Assembly: GCA_021735425.1 (NCBI GenBank)
Contig: JAIPGZ010000007.1
Coordinates: forward strand, 1 to 52,717
Source: Candidatus Altimarinota bacterium
Lineage (GTDB): Bacteria; Patescibacteriota; Gracilibacteria; JAHISY01
Direction of reading: 5' to 3'
DNA length: 52,717 nucleotides
Part shown: positions 15,341-22,120 of the stretch, piece after piece
How the letters are laid out: each line of letters begins with the position of its first letter
Position numbering within the stretch: the first letter of the stretch is position 1
Program-made: the position numbers and the translations under genes
The notes under the pieces: generated by a model
Databases searched by the model: none
What the model was told of the DNA's origin: nothing
What the model saw: only the letters and a program-made list of their open reading frames with translations

Positions 15341-16606
15341 ATGTTTTTAGATGAAGTCGAAATCTCGATTCGCGCTGGCAAGGGTGGAAATGGTTGCGTC
15401 AGTTTCCACCGCGAAAAATATGTCGTAAAAGGTGGTCCCGACGGCGGCAATGGCGGTCATGGTGGCAATGTTTTGATTCGCGCGACAGCAAACAAAAATA
15501 CTTTGCATCATTTCAAGGGCGTCAAACTCTTCGCGGCGAAAAATGGCAATGGCGGCGAAGGTGGCAATCGTGCTGGCAGAGCCGGTCAAGATTTGGTTTT
15601 AGAAGTTCCGGTCGGGACTTTGATTCTGGAAAATGGAAAGTTGATCGTTGATTTGATACAAGATGGAGAAACCTTCCTCGCGACTCGCGGCGGACTCGGC
15701 GGTAAAGGTAACGCCAATTTTTGCAGCTCGACCCGCCAACTCCCCCGTTTCGCGGAATTGGGCGAACCCGGTGAAGAAAAAGATTTGAAGCTTGAGCTCA
15801 AACTTTTGGCGGATGTCGGAATCATCGGACTTCCCTCTGTCGGAAAATCAACTCTAATCTCAGTCGTCTCAGCGGCGCGACCGAAAATCGCGGACTACCA
15901 CTTCACCACACTCACTCCGAATCTCGGCGTCGTAAATCACCGCGGCGAGACTTTCGTCGTCTCCGATATGCCAGGCTTGATCAAAGGTGCCTCGCAGGGC
16001 AAAGGTCTAGGACATCAATTCCTCAAGCACGCCGAGCGAGTGCGGATTTTTTGGCACCTCGTCGACAGTAATTCACCAAAACCATTGACCGACTGGCGGA
16101 CGATTCGCGAAGAGTTGCGTAAATTCAATCCTGAGCTGGCGCAGATTCCCGAAGTTTTAGTTTTGTCGAAAGCTGATCTTGCAGAAAATAATTCGCTCCA
16201 AAAATTGGCAGCGAAATTCGGAGAAAAAACCGATTCAAAAATTTTTGTAATTTCCGCGCCAACCCATCGCGGTGTCGAGGAACTTTTGAATTTTTCACTC
16301 GAAATTTTGGCGCAAACAAAATCCACCAAACCAGAGGTCAAAAAAGAACTCCCCATTTTTCGACCCCACATGGAGGCTCAATCCAAAGCCTACGCTGTAA
16401 AAAAGAAAAACAAAAAGCTTTTTATCGTGACCGGCCCGCGCATCGAGCAAATCGCAGTAATGTCGAATTTCGCGAACCCTGAAGCAGTCGCGCGAGTACA
16501 AGACGTTTTAGAAAAATTCGGCATCGGTCGGGAAATCCGCCGACTCGGTGGAGCAGAAGGAGTGAAAATCGAAATCGCGGGAAAAATTTTGGTGTGGTGG
16601 GGCTAG
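15341..16606 (+). CDS. obgE: Obg-family GTPase
   Basis: A ribosome-associated GTPase linked to 50S assembly and stress control. The start MFLDEVEISIRAGKGGNGCVSF at 15341 fits the family exactly; an upstream in-frame start at 15290 would overlap yqeY and is rejected. Residues 1-157 are the glycine-rich Obg domain (GGPDGGNGGHGGNV, GGRAGQ-like repeats). The G domain has GLPSVGKST (P-loop), FTTLTPNLGVV (switch I) and DMPGLIKGA (switch II). The guanine-specificity motif reads LSKADL, with Ser in place of the usual Asn of NKxD. A C-terminal OCT domain follows (KKLFIVTGPRIEQIA through EIAGKILVWWG). At 421 residues it is full length. A four-helix-bundle gene follows directly. Confidence 0.95.
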   Translation: MFLDEVEISIRAGKGGNGCVSFHREKYVVKGGPDGGNGGHGGNVLIRATANKNTLHHFKGVKLFAAKNGNGGEGGNRAGRAGQDLVLEVPVGTLILENGKLIVDLIQDGETFLATRGGLGGKGNANFCSSTRQLPRFAELGEPGEEKDLKLELKLLADVGIIGLPSVGKSTLISVVSAARPKIADYHFTTLTPNLGVVNHRGETFVVSDMPGLIKGASQGKGLGHQFLKHAERVRIFWHLVDSNSPKPLTDWRTIREELRKFNPELAQIPEVLVLSKADLAENNSLQKLAAKFGEKTDSKIFVISAPTHRGVEELLNFSLEILAQTKSTKPEVKKELPIFRPHMEAQSKAYAVKKKNKKLFIVTGPRIEQIAVMSNFANPEAVARVQDVLEKFGIGREIRRLGGAEGVKIEIAGKILVWWG

Positions 16607-16625
16607 GAATTTAAGATTTTTTATT

Positions 16626-16982
16626 TTGGATAAAAATGAATTGAAAGATCGAACAAAAAAATTCGCCTTAAGGATAATTAAATTGGTGGGAAAACTACCA
16701 AAAAATGTAGTGGGGTGGACAATTGGCAAACAACTAATTCGTTGCGGAACTTCGGTTGCAGCAAATTATCGTGCCGTTTGTTTGGCAAAATCTCGCGCCG
16801 ACTTCATCGCGAAACTCGGAATAGTCGTCGAGGAAGCAGATGAAAGTATTTTTTGGATTGAATTGTTGATTGAAAGTAAAATCATGCCAGCAAAATTATT
16901 GGAATCACTTTTGCAAGAAGCCAAAGAAATTACAGCAATTATGATTGCCTCAAAAAAATCAGCTTCTAAAAAGAAATTTTAA
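16626..16982 (+). CDS. Four-helix bundle protein (S23/IVS-like)
   Basis: A 118-residue family member, clearly recognised by LKDRTKKFALRIIKLVGKLPKN, IGKQLIRCGTSVAANYRAVCLAKSRADFIAKLGIVVEEADESIFWIELLIE and the C-terminal LLQEAKEITAIMIASKKSA. The start is a TTG at 16626; no ATG is available in frame, and the protein begins at the family's usual N-terminus. It lies 19 nt after obgE and 51 nt before pth, in the same direction, so it may ride on that transcript. A/T-rich flanks (GGAATTTAAGATTTT upstream, ATTAAATTTTCATATTCC downstream) are loosely inverted copies of each other. Function is unknown. It is the third intact copy in the window. Confidence 0.87.
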   Translation: MDKNELKDRTKKFALRIIKLVGKLPKNVVGWTIGKQLIRCGTSVAANYRAVCLAKSRADFIAKLGIVVEEADESIFWIELLIESKIMPAKLLESLLQEAKEITAIMIASKKSASKKKF

Positions 16983-17033
16983 ATAATAAATATTCAATAT
17001 TAAATTTTCATATTCCAGCACTAAATTATTTCA

Positions 17034-17582
17034 ATGAAACTCATACTCGGTCTCGGTAATCCTGCAGAAAAATACGCCTCGACTCGACACAATTTTGGTT
17101 TTCGAGCGCTCGATGCTTTTGCTGAACAATTCGAATTTCCTAATTTCAAATTCGATAAAAAATTTAAGGCAGAAATTTCGGAGAAAAAAATTGGGGACGA
17201 CAAAATTATTTTGGTCAAACCTCAAACTTTCATGAATTTGAGTGGTGAAAGTGCCACCCAACTTTTGAGTTTTTATAAACCCCACCTCCATGATTTTTTA
17301 ACGATTTACGACGATGTCGATTTACCATTCGGAAGTTTGCGATTTCGAGAGGGTGGCAGTAGCGGCGGACACAACGGCGTGAAAAGTTTGATTCAGCACT
17401 TCGGGACAGAAAATTTCGCGCGACTGAAGCTCGGCACCAGCAGCGAATTACTCACCGTCATGCCAACTGAAGAATTCGTTTTGGGCAAATTTTCTTCAGA
17501 CGAGGAAAAAGCAATTCCAGCAATTTTGGCAAAAGCAGTTGCCGAGATTGAGAAATTCTTAGAGAATCAGTCAGGAGTCTAA
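17034..17582 (+). CDS. pth: Peptidyl-tRNA hydrolase
   Basis: Cleaves peptidyl-tRNA released from stalled ribosomes. The 182-residue protein shows the family signature MKLILGLGNPAEKYASTRHNFGFRALDAF, with the catalytic His in TRHNFG. It continues with LVKPQTFMNLSGESA (Asn of the active site), IYDDVDLPFGSLRFREGGSSGGHNGVKSLIQHFGTENFARLKLG (catalytic Asp and the GGHNG substrate loop), and FVLGKFSSDEEKAI. The ATG has no Shine-Dalgarno sequence. It is followed after 10 nt by trpD in the same direction, so the two are likely co-transcribed although they are unrelated in function. Confidence 0.95.
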   Translation: MKLILGLGNPAEKYASTRHNFGFRALDAFAEQFEFPNFKFDKKFKAEISEKKIGDDKIILVKPQTFMNLSGESATQLLSFYKPHLHDFLTIYDDVDLPFGSLRFREGGSSGGHNGVKSLIQHFGTENFARLKLGTSSELLTVMPTEEFVLGKFSSDEEKAIPAILAKAVAEIEKFLENQSGV

Positions 17583-17592
17583 CCAATTAAAA

Positions 17593-18606
17593 ATGTTAGA
17601 ACAATTTATCGAGAAGCTACGCGGCGGCGGCAATCTTTTGAAAGCCGAGGCAGCGGAAGCGATGAAAATAATCATGGAAGGGCATGCCAGTCCGCAGTCT
17701 CTAGCGGAGTACCTAATCCTCTTATCTGACAAAGGCGAAACCTCGGACGAAATCGCTGGCAGTGCCGAAGTAATGCACGATCATGCAGTGAGAATCGCTC
17801 CCGACCGCGAACCACTCGTCGATGTCTGCGGGACAGGCGGAGATGAAAGCAATACTTTTAATGTTTCGACAACCGTGGCCTTCGTCGTAGCCGGAGCGGG
17901 AGTCGCCGTCGCAAAACACGGTAATCGCTCAGTCAGCTCAAATTCTGGCAGCGCCTGTGTGCTGACCGCACTAGGAGTCGAGATTAATTTGTCACCAGAA
18001 AAAGTCCAACAATCAATCGAAGATGTCGGGATTGGCTTCATGTACGCCGTAAATTTTCACCCTGCCATGAAACACGCCGCGATGGTGAGGCAACAGCTCA
18101 AACGGAGAACTATTTTCAATCTACTCGGACCGTTGACGAATCCTGCCGGCGCGAAACATCAACTCGTCGGAGTCTTCGCCGCAAACCTGGTGACAAAAAT
18201 GGCCGAGGTTTTACGAAAGCTAGAGCACAATCACGCCATCGTCATCCATGGTGATGGTCTGGATGAGCTCACCACGACTGGCGGGGAAAACACCGCTTTC
18301 GAGCTGAAAAATGGCGAAGTGGAATATCTCAAAATCCGACCGACAGAATTAGGAATCCCTGTTGCTAACCGCGCCGAATTGGCAGGCAAAGACGCTGAAT
18401 ACAACGCCACCATCACACGCGCTATTCTCGATGGCGAAGGCGGAGCTCCAAGAAATATTGTAATTTTGAATGCCGCGGCAGCGTTGAAAGCAGCAGACAA
18501 AGTAGACTCTTTAGAAGAGGGCATCAAAATGGCAGAGGAATCGATCGATAGTGGCGCAGCGAAAGAAAAACTAGAAGCGTTGATTAATTTCACTCAAAAA
18601 GCATAA
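17593..18606 (+). CDS. trpD: Anthranilate phosphoribosyltransferase
   Basis: Transfers the phosphoribosyl group of PRPP to anthranilate in tryptophan synthesis. The 337-residue length is standard. The PRPP loop is VCGTGGDESNTFNVST, the KHGNRSVSSNSGSACVLTALGV segment binds PRPP and anthranilate, and GFMYAVNFHPAMKHAAMVRQQLKRRTIFNLLGPLTNPA carries the family fingerprint. GDGLDELTTTG, which holds metal-binding acidic residues, completes the active site. No other trp gene is in the window, so the gene either belongs to a scattered pathway or serves a different phosphoribosyl transfer, as in TrpD2-like proteins, although the motifs favour true TrpD. It lies between pth and a ferredoxin. Confidence 0.92.
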   Translation: MLEQFIEKLRGGGNLLKAEAAEAMKIIMEGHASPQSLAEYLILLSDKGETSDEIAGSAEVMHDHAVRIAPDREPLVDVCGTGGDESNTFNVSTTVAFVVAGAGVAVAKHGNRSVSSNSGSACVLTALGVEINLSPEKVQQSIEDVGIGFMYAVNFHPAMKHAAMVRQQLKRRTIFNLLGPLTNPAGAKHQLVGVFAANLVTKMAEVLRKLEHNHAIVIHGDGLDELTTTGGENTAFELKNGEVEYLKIRPTELGIPVANRAELAGKDAEYNATITRAILDGEGGAPRNIVILNAAAALKAADKVDSLEEGIKMAEESIDSGAAKEKLEALINFTQKA

Positions 18607-18634
18607 GTAATTGAAGATTGAAGAAATTGATTCT

Positions 18635-18690
18635 TATTAAAAAATCCTTATAATCCTGAAAGCTCTTTATTATCTTTATAATCCTTCAAC
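18635..18690. repeat. ATAATCCTT-type short repeat run upstream of ferredoxin
   Basis: Words such as CTTATAATCC, GAAAGCTCTTTA and TTATAATCCTTC occur here. Similar words appear in the intergenic element at 7136-7180 and, inverted, at 48274-48318 before the decayed four-helix-bundle gene. Confidence 0.5.
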
Positions 18691-18691
18691 A

Positions 18692-18895
18692 ATGAACGAT
18701 AATTCCAAACCTGTTTCGGTGACTGACGCCTGCATCGGCTGCGGTATTTGCGCGACCATCGCGCCAAACATTTTCGAAATGAATTCCGAAACAAATTTGA
18801 GCCAAGTGAAATCCGACGCTGATTTGGGAAATTTAGAAAAGACGAAAGAAGCGGCAGCGGCTTGTCCAGTCGCGGCAATCGAAGTAGAGGAATAA
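18692..18895 (+). CDS. Ferredoxin, single [4Fe-4S] cluster type
   Basis: A 67-residue electron carrier. It has CIGCGIC (CxxCxxC, about residues 14-20) followed by a distal CP in AAACPVAAIEV, four cysteines that would hold one [4Fe-4S] cluster, as in the monocluster Fer4 family of Thermotoga and Clostridium. The protein is acidic, as expected for a ferredoxin. No partner oxidoreductase is adjacent, so its client is unknown; the Fe-S enzymes fumarase and PurF elsewhere in the window are not redox partners. It starts at an ATG without a Shine-Dalgarno sequence and ends 25 nt before pcrA. Confidence 0.9.
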   Translation: MNDNSKPVSVTDACIGCGICATIAPNIFEMNSETNLSQVKSDADLGNLEKTKEAAAACPVAAIEVEE

Positions 18896-18908
18896 TTTTC
18901 ACATTTGC

Positions 18909-18920
18909 TAAACTCCCTCG
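18909..18920 (+). promoter_or_regulatory. Leaderless-type promoter of pcrA
   Basis: An extended -10, TTTGCTAAACT, ends at 18914 and is followed by 6 nt and the GTG start at 18921. Confidence 0.5.
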
Positions 18921-21050
18921 GTGAATTCTGAGGAAATTTTAGCGAGTCTGAATCCAGCGCAAGTCGAAGCAGTCAAAACTGTGACTGGACCGTTACTCGT
19001 AGTCGCCGGCGCAGGATCTGGCAAAACACGAGCGCTCACCCACCGCATCGCGAATTTGATTGAAAACGGAATTTCACCGCATCGAATCTTGGCGGTGACT
19101 TTCACGAATAAAGCCGCGGGAGAAATGAAAAATCGAGTTCGGGAAATGCTCGGAGAGCAAGTCGCGATGCCGACAGTTGGAACTTTTCATTCAGTTTGCG
19201 TCCAAGTGCTACGGCGGGAAATTCATCACCTCGGACGCGAAAATAATTTTTTGATTTACGACGACACCGATCAGAAACTCCTGATGAAACGAATTTTCAA
19301 AGAAAAAAATATTGAAGAAAAAGAATTCAACCCACGCGCAATTTTGTCGGCAATTTCAGCGGCGAAGTCGCGATTAATCGGACCATCAAAATTCGTCGGC
19401 GGCTCACGCTTCGGCAATCTCGCGGCTGAGCTTTATCCGCTTTATGAAAAAAAATTGGCGGAAGCGAATGCTCTCGACTTCGACGACTTACTTTTAAAAG
19501 TTGTTGAGCTTTTGGAAAAATTCCCGCCAATTCTTGAGAAATATCAGGAAAAATGGCACTTCCTGAGTGTCGATGAATATCAAGACACCAATCTCGCCCA
19601 AGCCCGAATTACAAATTTGTTGGCAGAAAAATATCGAAATCTTTGCGTCATCGGCGATCCAGATCAATCGATTTACAGTTGGCGAGGTGCCGATATCGCA
19701 AATATTCGCGACTTTAAACAAAAATATCCCGAGGCGAAAATTGTAAAACTCGAACAAAATTATCGCTCGACGACGACAATTTTAGCGGCAGCGAATGCCG
19801 TGATTTCGCGCAACGGCAACCGGGATGACAAAAAACTTTGGAGTGCGAAGGAGGGCGGCGAGAAAATTTTTTTACTGGAGTTGTCCGACGAACGGGAAGA
19901 GGCGGAATTCATCGCAGGAGAGATTGAGCGCAAAATTCGAGAGACGAATTTCTTTTACCGCGACTTTGTGATTTTGTACCGAACGAACGCCCAAAGCCGG
20001 GTTATCGAAGAAGTTTTTCTCCGGCACGGTTTGCCGCACCGAATCGTCGGCGGGGTGAAATTTTATTCTCGGAAAGAGATTAAAGATGTTTTGGGTTATT
20101 TGAAAGTGATTCAGAATCCCCGCGACGATCTCAGTTTGCTGAGAATTTTGAATGTCCCGTCACGCAAAATCGGTCTGCGAACAGTCGAGGTTTTGCAAAA
20201 TCTAGCGACCCAAATTGGCGGTGGCATCTGGGATGCGCTGCGAAATTGTCGGCAAACAGAAATTCCAGAAGGGAAAAAAGAAACGCTCGAAAGATTCGTT
20301 CGACTAATCGAGGAATTGCAAAAATTGAATCGCACAAATTCGGCAACGAGTCTAATTAAAAATGTTTTGGCACGAACGAAGCTGAAAGACTGGTGGCTGC
20401 AAGACGGCGAGCTCGAGGGTGAGACTCGGGTTGAAAATGTTTTAGAATTAATCTCGGTCGCAGCAAAATACGATGCACTTGAGCCAACTGTTTCACTCGC
20501 AACCTTCTTGGAAGAAATTTCGCTCCTCAGCGACGCCGACCAAATTGAGGAAAAAGAAAATTCGGTGCTGCTAATGAGCCTGCACGCCGCGAAAGGTTTG
20601 GAATTCCCCGTCGTTTTCATCGCTGGTTTGGAACAAAACATCTTTCCGCATTCGCGCAGCTTGCTCGATCCACGACAGCTCGAGGAGGAAAGAAGATTAT
20701 TTTACGTCGGAATCACTAGGGCAATGGAAAATCTTTTTCTTTTGAGAGCGCGGCAGAGAATGTTTTTTGGCGAGATGCAGATGAACGCGGCAAGCGAATT
20801 TTTGATCGACATTCCAGAAAATCTTTTGGCAGAGGAGTCACGAAAGAAGCTTAAAAAAATAGGTTTCGGTGAAAAAATGTTGCCCGACGAATCAGCGCAA
20901 TTACCCGAATTCGCAGTCGGCGACCGCGTCGCCCATCCGGTCTTCGGCGAGGGCACGGTGAAAAATATTTTAGGTGGCGTAATCGAAGTCACTTTCCCAA
21001 TCGGGGTAAAAAAATTGGCAACCTCAATCGCACCGCTGAGGAAGATATAA
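18921..21050 (+). CDS. pcrA: UvrD/PcrA-type DNA helicase
   Basis: A superfamily 1A 3'-5' helicase for DNA repair and removal of replication obstacles. Starting at the GTG of 18921, the 709-residue protein has LNPAQVEAVKTVTGPLLVVAGAGSGKTRAL (Q motif and Walker A), VTFTNKAAGEMKNRV (motif Ia), FLSVDEYQDTN (Walker B, motif II), VIGDPDQSIYSWRGAD (motif III) and LEQNYRSTTTIL (motif IV). Further on are LMSLHAAKGLEFPVVFIAGLEQNIFPH (motif V) and EERRLFYVGITRAMENLFLL (motif VI). The end, GDRVAHPVFGEGTVKNILGGVIEVTFPIGVKKLATSIAPLRKI, is the PcrA C-terminal Tudor-like tail that binds RNA polymerase in known homologues. A second copy of the last codons survives at 21188-21231. Confidence 0.95.
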   Translation: MNSEEILASLNPAQVEAVKTVTGPLLVVAGAGSGKTRALTHRIANLIENGISPHRILAVTFTNKAAGEMKNRVREMLGEQVAMPTVGTFHSVCVQVLRREIHHLGRENNFLIYDDTDQKLLMKRIFKEKNIEEKEFNPRAILSAISAAKSRLIGPSKFVGGSRFGNLAAELYPLYEKKLAEANALDFDDLLLKVVELLEKFPPILEKYQEKWHFLSVDEYQDTNLAQARITNLLAEKYRNLCVIGDPDQSIYSWRGADIANIRDFKQKYPEAKIVKLEQNYRSTTTILAAANAVISRNGNRDDKKLWSAKEGGEKIFLLELSDEREEAEFIAGEIERKIRETNFFYRDFVILYRTNAQSRVIEEVFLRHGLPHRIVGGVKFYSRKEIKDVLGYLKVIQNPRDDLSLLRILNVPSRKIGLRTVEVLQNLATQIGGGIWDALRNCRQTEIPEGKKETLERFVRLIEELQKLNRTNSATSLIKNVLARTKLKDWWLQDGELEGETRVENVLELISVAAKYDALEPTVSLATFLEEISLLSDADQIEEKENSVLLMSLHAAKGLEFPVVFIAGLEQNIFPHSRSLLDPRQLEEERRLFYVGITRAMENLFLLRARQRMFFGEMQMNAASEFLIDIPENLLAEESRKKLKKIGFGEKMLPDESAQLPEFAVGDRVAHPVFGEGTVKNILGGVIEVTFPIGVKKLATSIAPLRKI

Positions 21051-21075
21051 AATCTCTTTAACGAATCCTATTTCT

Positions 21076-21187
21076 AAAATCCTCCCTAGCCCTCCTTTGC
21101 CAAAGGAGGGAACTAAGGTCGCTTCGCGACTTTTTTATTTGGCAGGGACAAAGCCCCTCTTTCGTAAAGAGGGGTTGGGGAGATTTT
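21076..21187. repeat. MITE-like element with three hairpins
   Basis: The ends are inverted: AAAATCCTCCCTAGCCC on the left against GGGGTTGGGGAGATTTT on the right. Inside are CCTCCTTTG-C-CAAAGGAGG at 21091-21109, GTCGC-TTC-GCGAC followed by TTTTTT at 21119-21137 (terminator-like), and CCCCTCTTT-CGT-AAAGAGGGG at 21154-21174. There is no coding capacity. The hairpins resemble the GC-rich repeats in the gene at 2-688. The T-run could end pcrA transcription. Confidence 0.65.
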
Positions 21188-21231
21188 ATAAAAGCCTCAC
21201 TTCGATAGCGCCGTTGAGGAAGATTGACTAG
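21188..21231 (+). pseudogene. Remnant of a second pcrA 3' end
   Basis: Read in frame this gives YKSLTSIAPLRKID-stop, matching the end of PcrA (KKLATSIAPLRKI). Where the two align over TSIAPLRKI, the codon differences are synonymous (TCA/TCG, ATC/ATA, GCA/GCG, CTG/TTG, ATA/ATT). It lies immediately beyond the 112-bp element. Confidence 0.65.
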
Positions 21232-21240
21232 AATAAAGTT

Positions 21241-21264
21241 ATGAGATTAATCCAATTAAAATGA
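21241..21264 (+). CDS. Leaderless upstream mini-ORF overlapping the next start
   Basis: ATG-AGA-TTA-ATC-CAA-TTA-AAA-TGA encodes MRLIQLK. A TAGAAT box at 21229-21234 ends 6 nt before its ATG, the spacing of the leaderless genes here. Its TGA overlaps the ATG of the following gene (ATGA at 21261-21264), so ribosomes ending here could restart on that gene. It is probably a translation-coupling device rather than a functional peptide. Confidence 0.45.
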   Translation: MRLIQLK

Positions 21265-21968
21265 AAAGTTTTGTTTTAAGCGCAGACTTATTGGGGTTTA
21301 AAAAAATGGTCAAAAATTTAAACGAAGAAGAGTTAGACCAAAGATTAAATGTATGGATCAAGTTAGTTGAAGAATTAATTCGAGAATTCAAAATCACAAG
21401 ATTTAAAATGTTTTCAGACACTTTAGTAGTATCAACAGATCCGACTAAAGAAGGTTTTGGATCTTTGATTAAATTTTCTAAAGCTGCTTTAGAAAGGGGC
21501 ATAATTAAATCATTTCCGATTAGAGGTGGCATAGCTTATGGTGACATAAGCTGGGGTAAAGAAATAATTAGCGGAAAAGCGTTGATAAAGGCTTACGAAA
21601 TCGAAAAAAGCCAAGAATGGATAGGTATTACTTGCGAGAATGGGATTCCCCACCTAGAGGATTATTGGAGTATTGAAAATTTAATCACTTACCCTACCCC
21701 AAAAAAACAAAATGATGTGATTGAACTTCATCCAATAATTTCTTGGGAAATACCTAAACTAAACGACTTAACAAAAATTTTGACAAAAGGGGGACTAGCT
21801 AAAAAAGGAGAATCTCTTTACTGGGATTTCGGTCATAAAACATCAAATACAATTCAGTTGAAATTTTACAAAGAAATATTAGAAAAAAATAAGAAGGACC
21901 CGAGCAAATTTTTAGGAATACTCCCTGCAGAATTAATAGAAATTGAATTAGAAAAGCATCCAAATTAA
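21261..21968 (+). CDS. Class III nucleotide-cyclase-like domain protein
   Basis: A 235-residue protein whose layout resembles class III nucleotidyl cyclases. FVLSADLLGFKKMVKN carries the first metal-type Asp, FKMFSDTLVVST corresponds to the second (usually KxxGD, here MFSD), and FPIRGGIAYGDISWGKEIISGKALIKAYEIEKSQEWIGI corresponds to the RxGIxxG...G...A..LE stretch. No dimerisation partner, sensor or membrane segment is visible. Codon use is much more A/T-rich than in the flanking pcrA and purF, which suggests horizontal transfer. Such stand-alone cyclase-like proteins are found in accessory regions and some relatives (Pycsar) act in phage defence, but no effector gene is adjacent. Function is therefore open. 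Confidence 0.5.
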   Translation: MKSFVLSADLLGFKKMVKNLNEEELDQRLNVWIKLVEELIREFKITRFKMFSDTLVVSTDPTKEGFGSLIKFSKAALERGIIKSFPIRGGIAYGDISWGKEIISGKALIKAYEIEKSQEWIGITCENGIPHLEDYWSIENLITYPTPKKQNDVIELHPIISWEIPKLNDLTKILTKGGLAKKGESLYWDFGHKTSNTIQLKFYKEILEKNKKDPSKFLGILPAELIEIELEKHPN

Positions 21969-22057
21969 GATTTGTCGAATCCACCGGACTCTTTTCTTTG
22001 AATTTCGTACAAAAAAATAATCAGCGAAATCACAAAAATCAGCGTAATCCGAGTTCA

Positions 22058-22120
22058 GACTTTGCTGCATTTACGGCGTAAACGCGCCTTAAATGTAACA
22101 TTTTTGACTAAAGCAAAGTC
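22058..22120. other. Two-tier inverted repeat at the cyclase/purF junction
   Basis: GACTTTGCT at 22058-22066 pairs perfectly with AGCAAAGTC at 22112-22120. CATTTACGGCG at 22068-22078 pairs with CGCCTTAAATG at 22085-22095 with one mismatch. The right outer arm lies in the last codons of purF. It may stop transcription from both sides, but there is no long T-run. The rest of 21969-22107 shows no gene. Confidence 0.5.
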
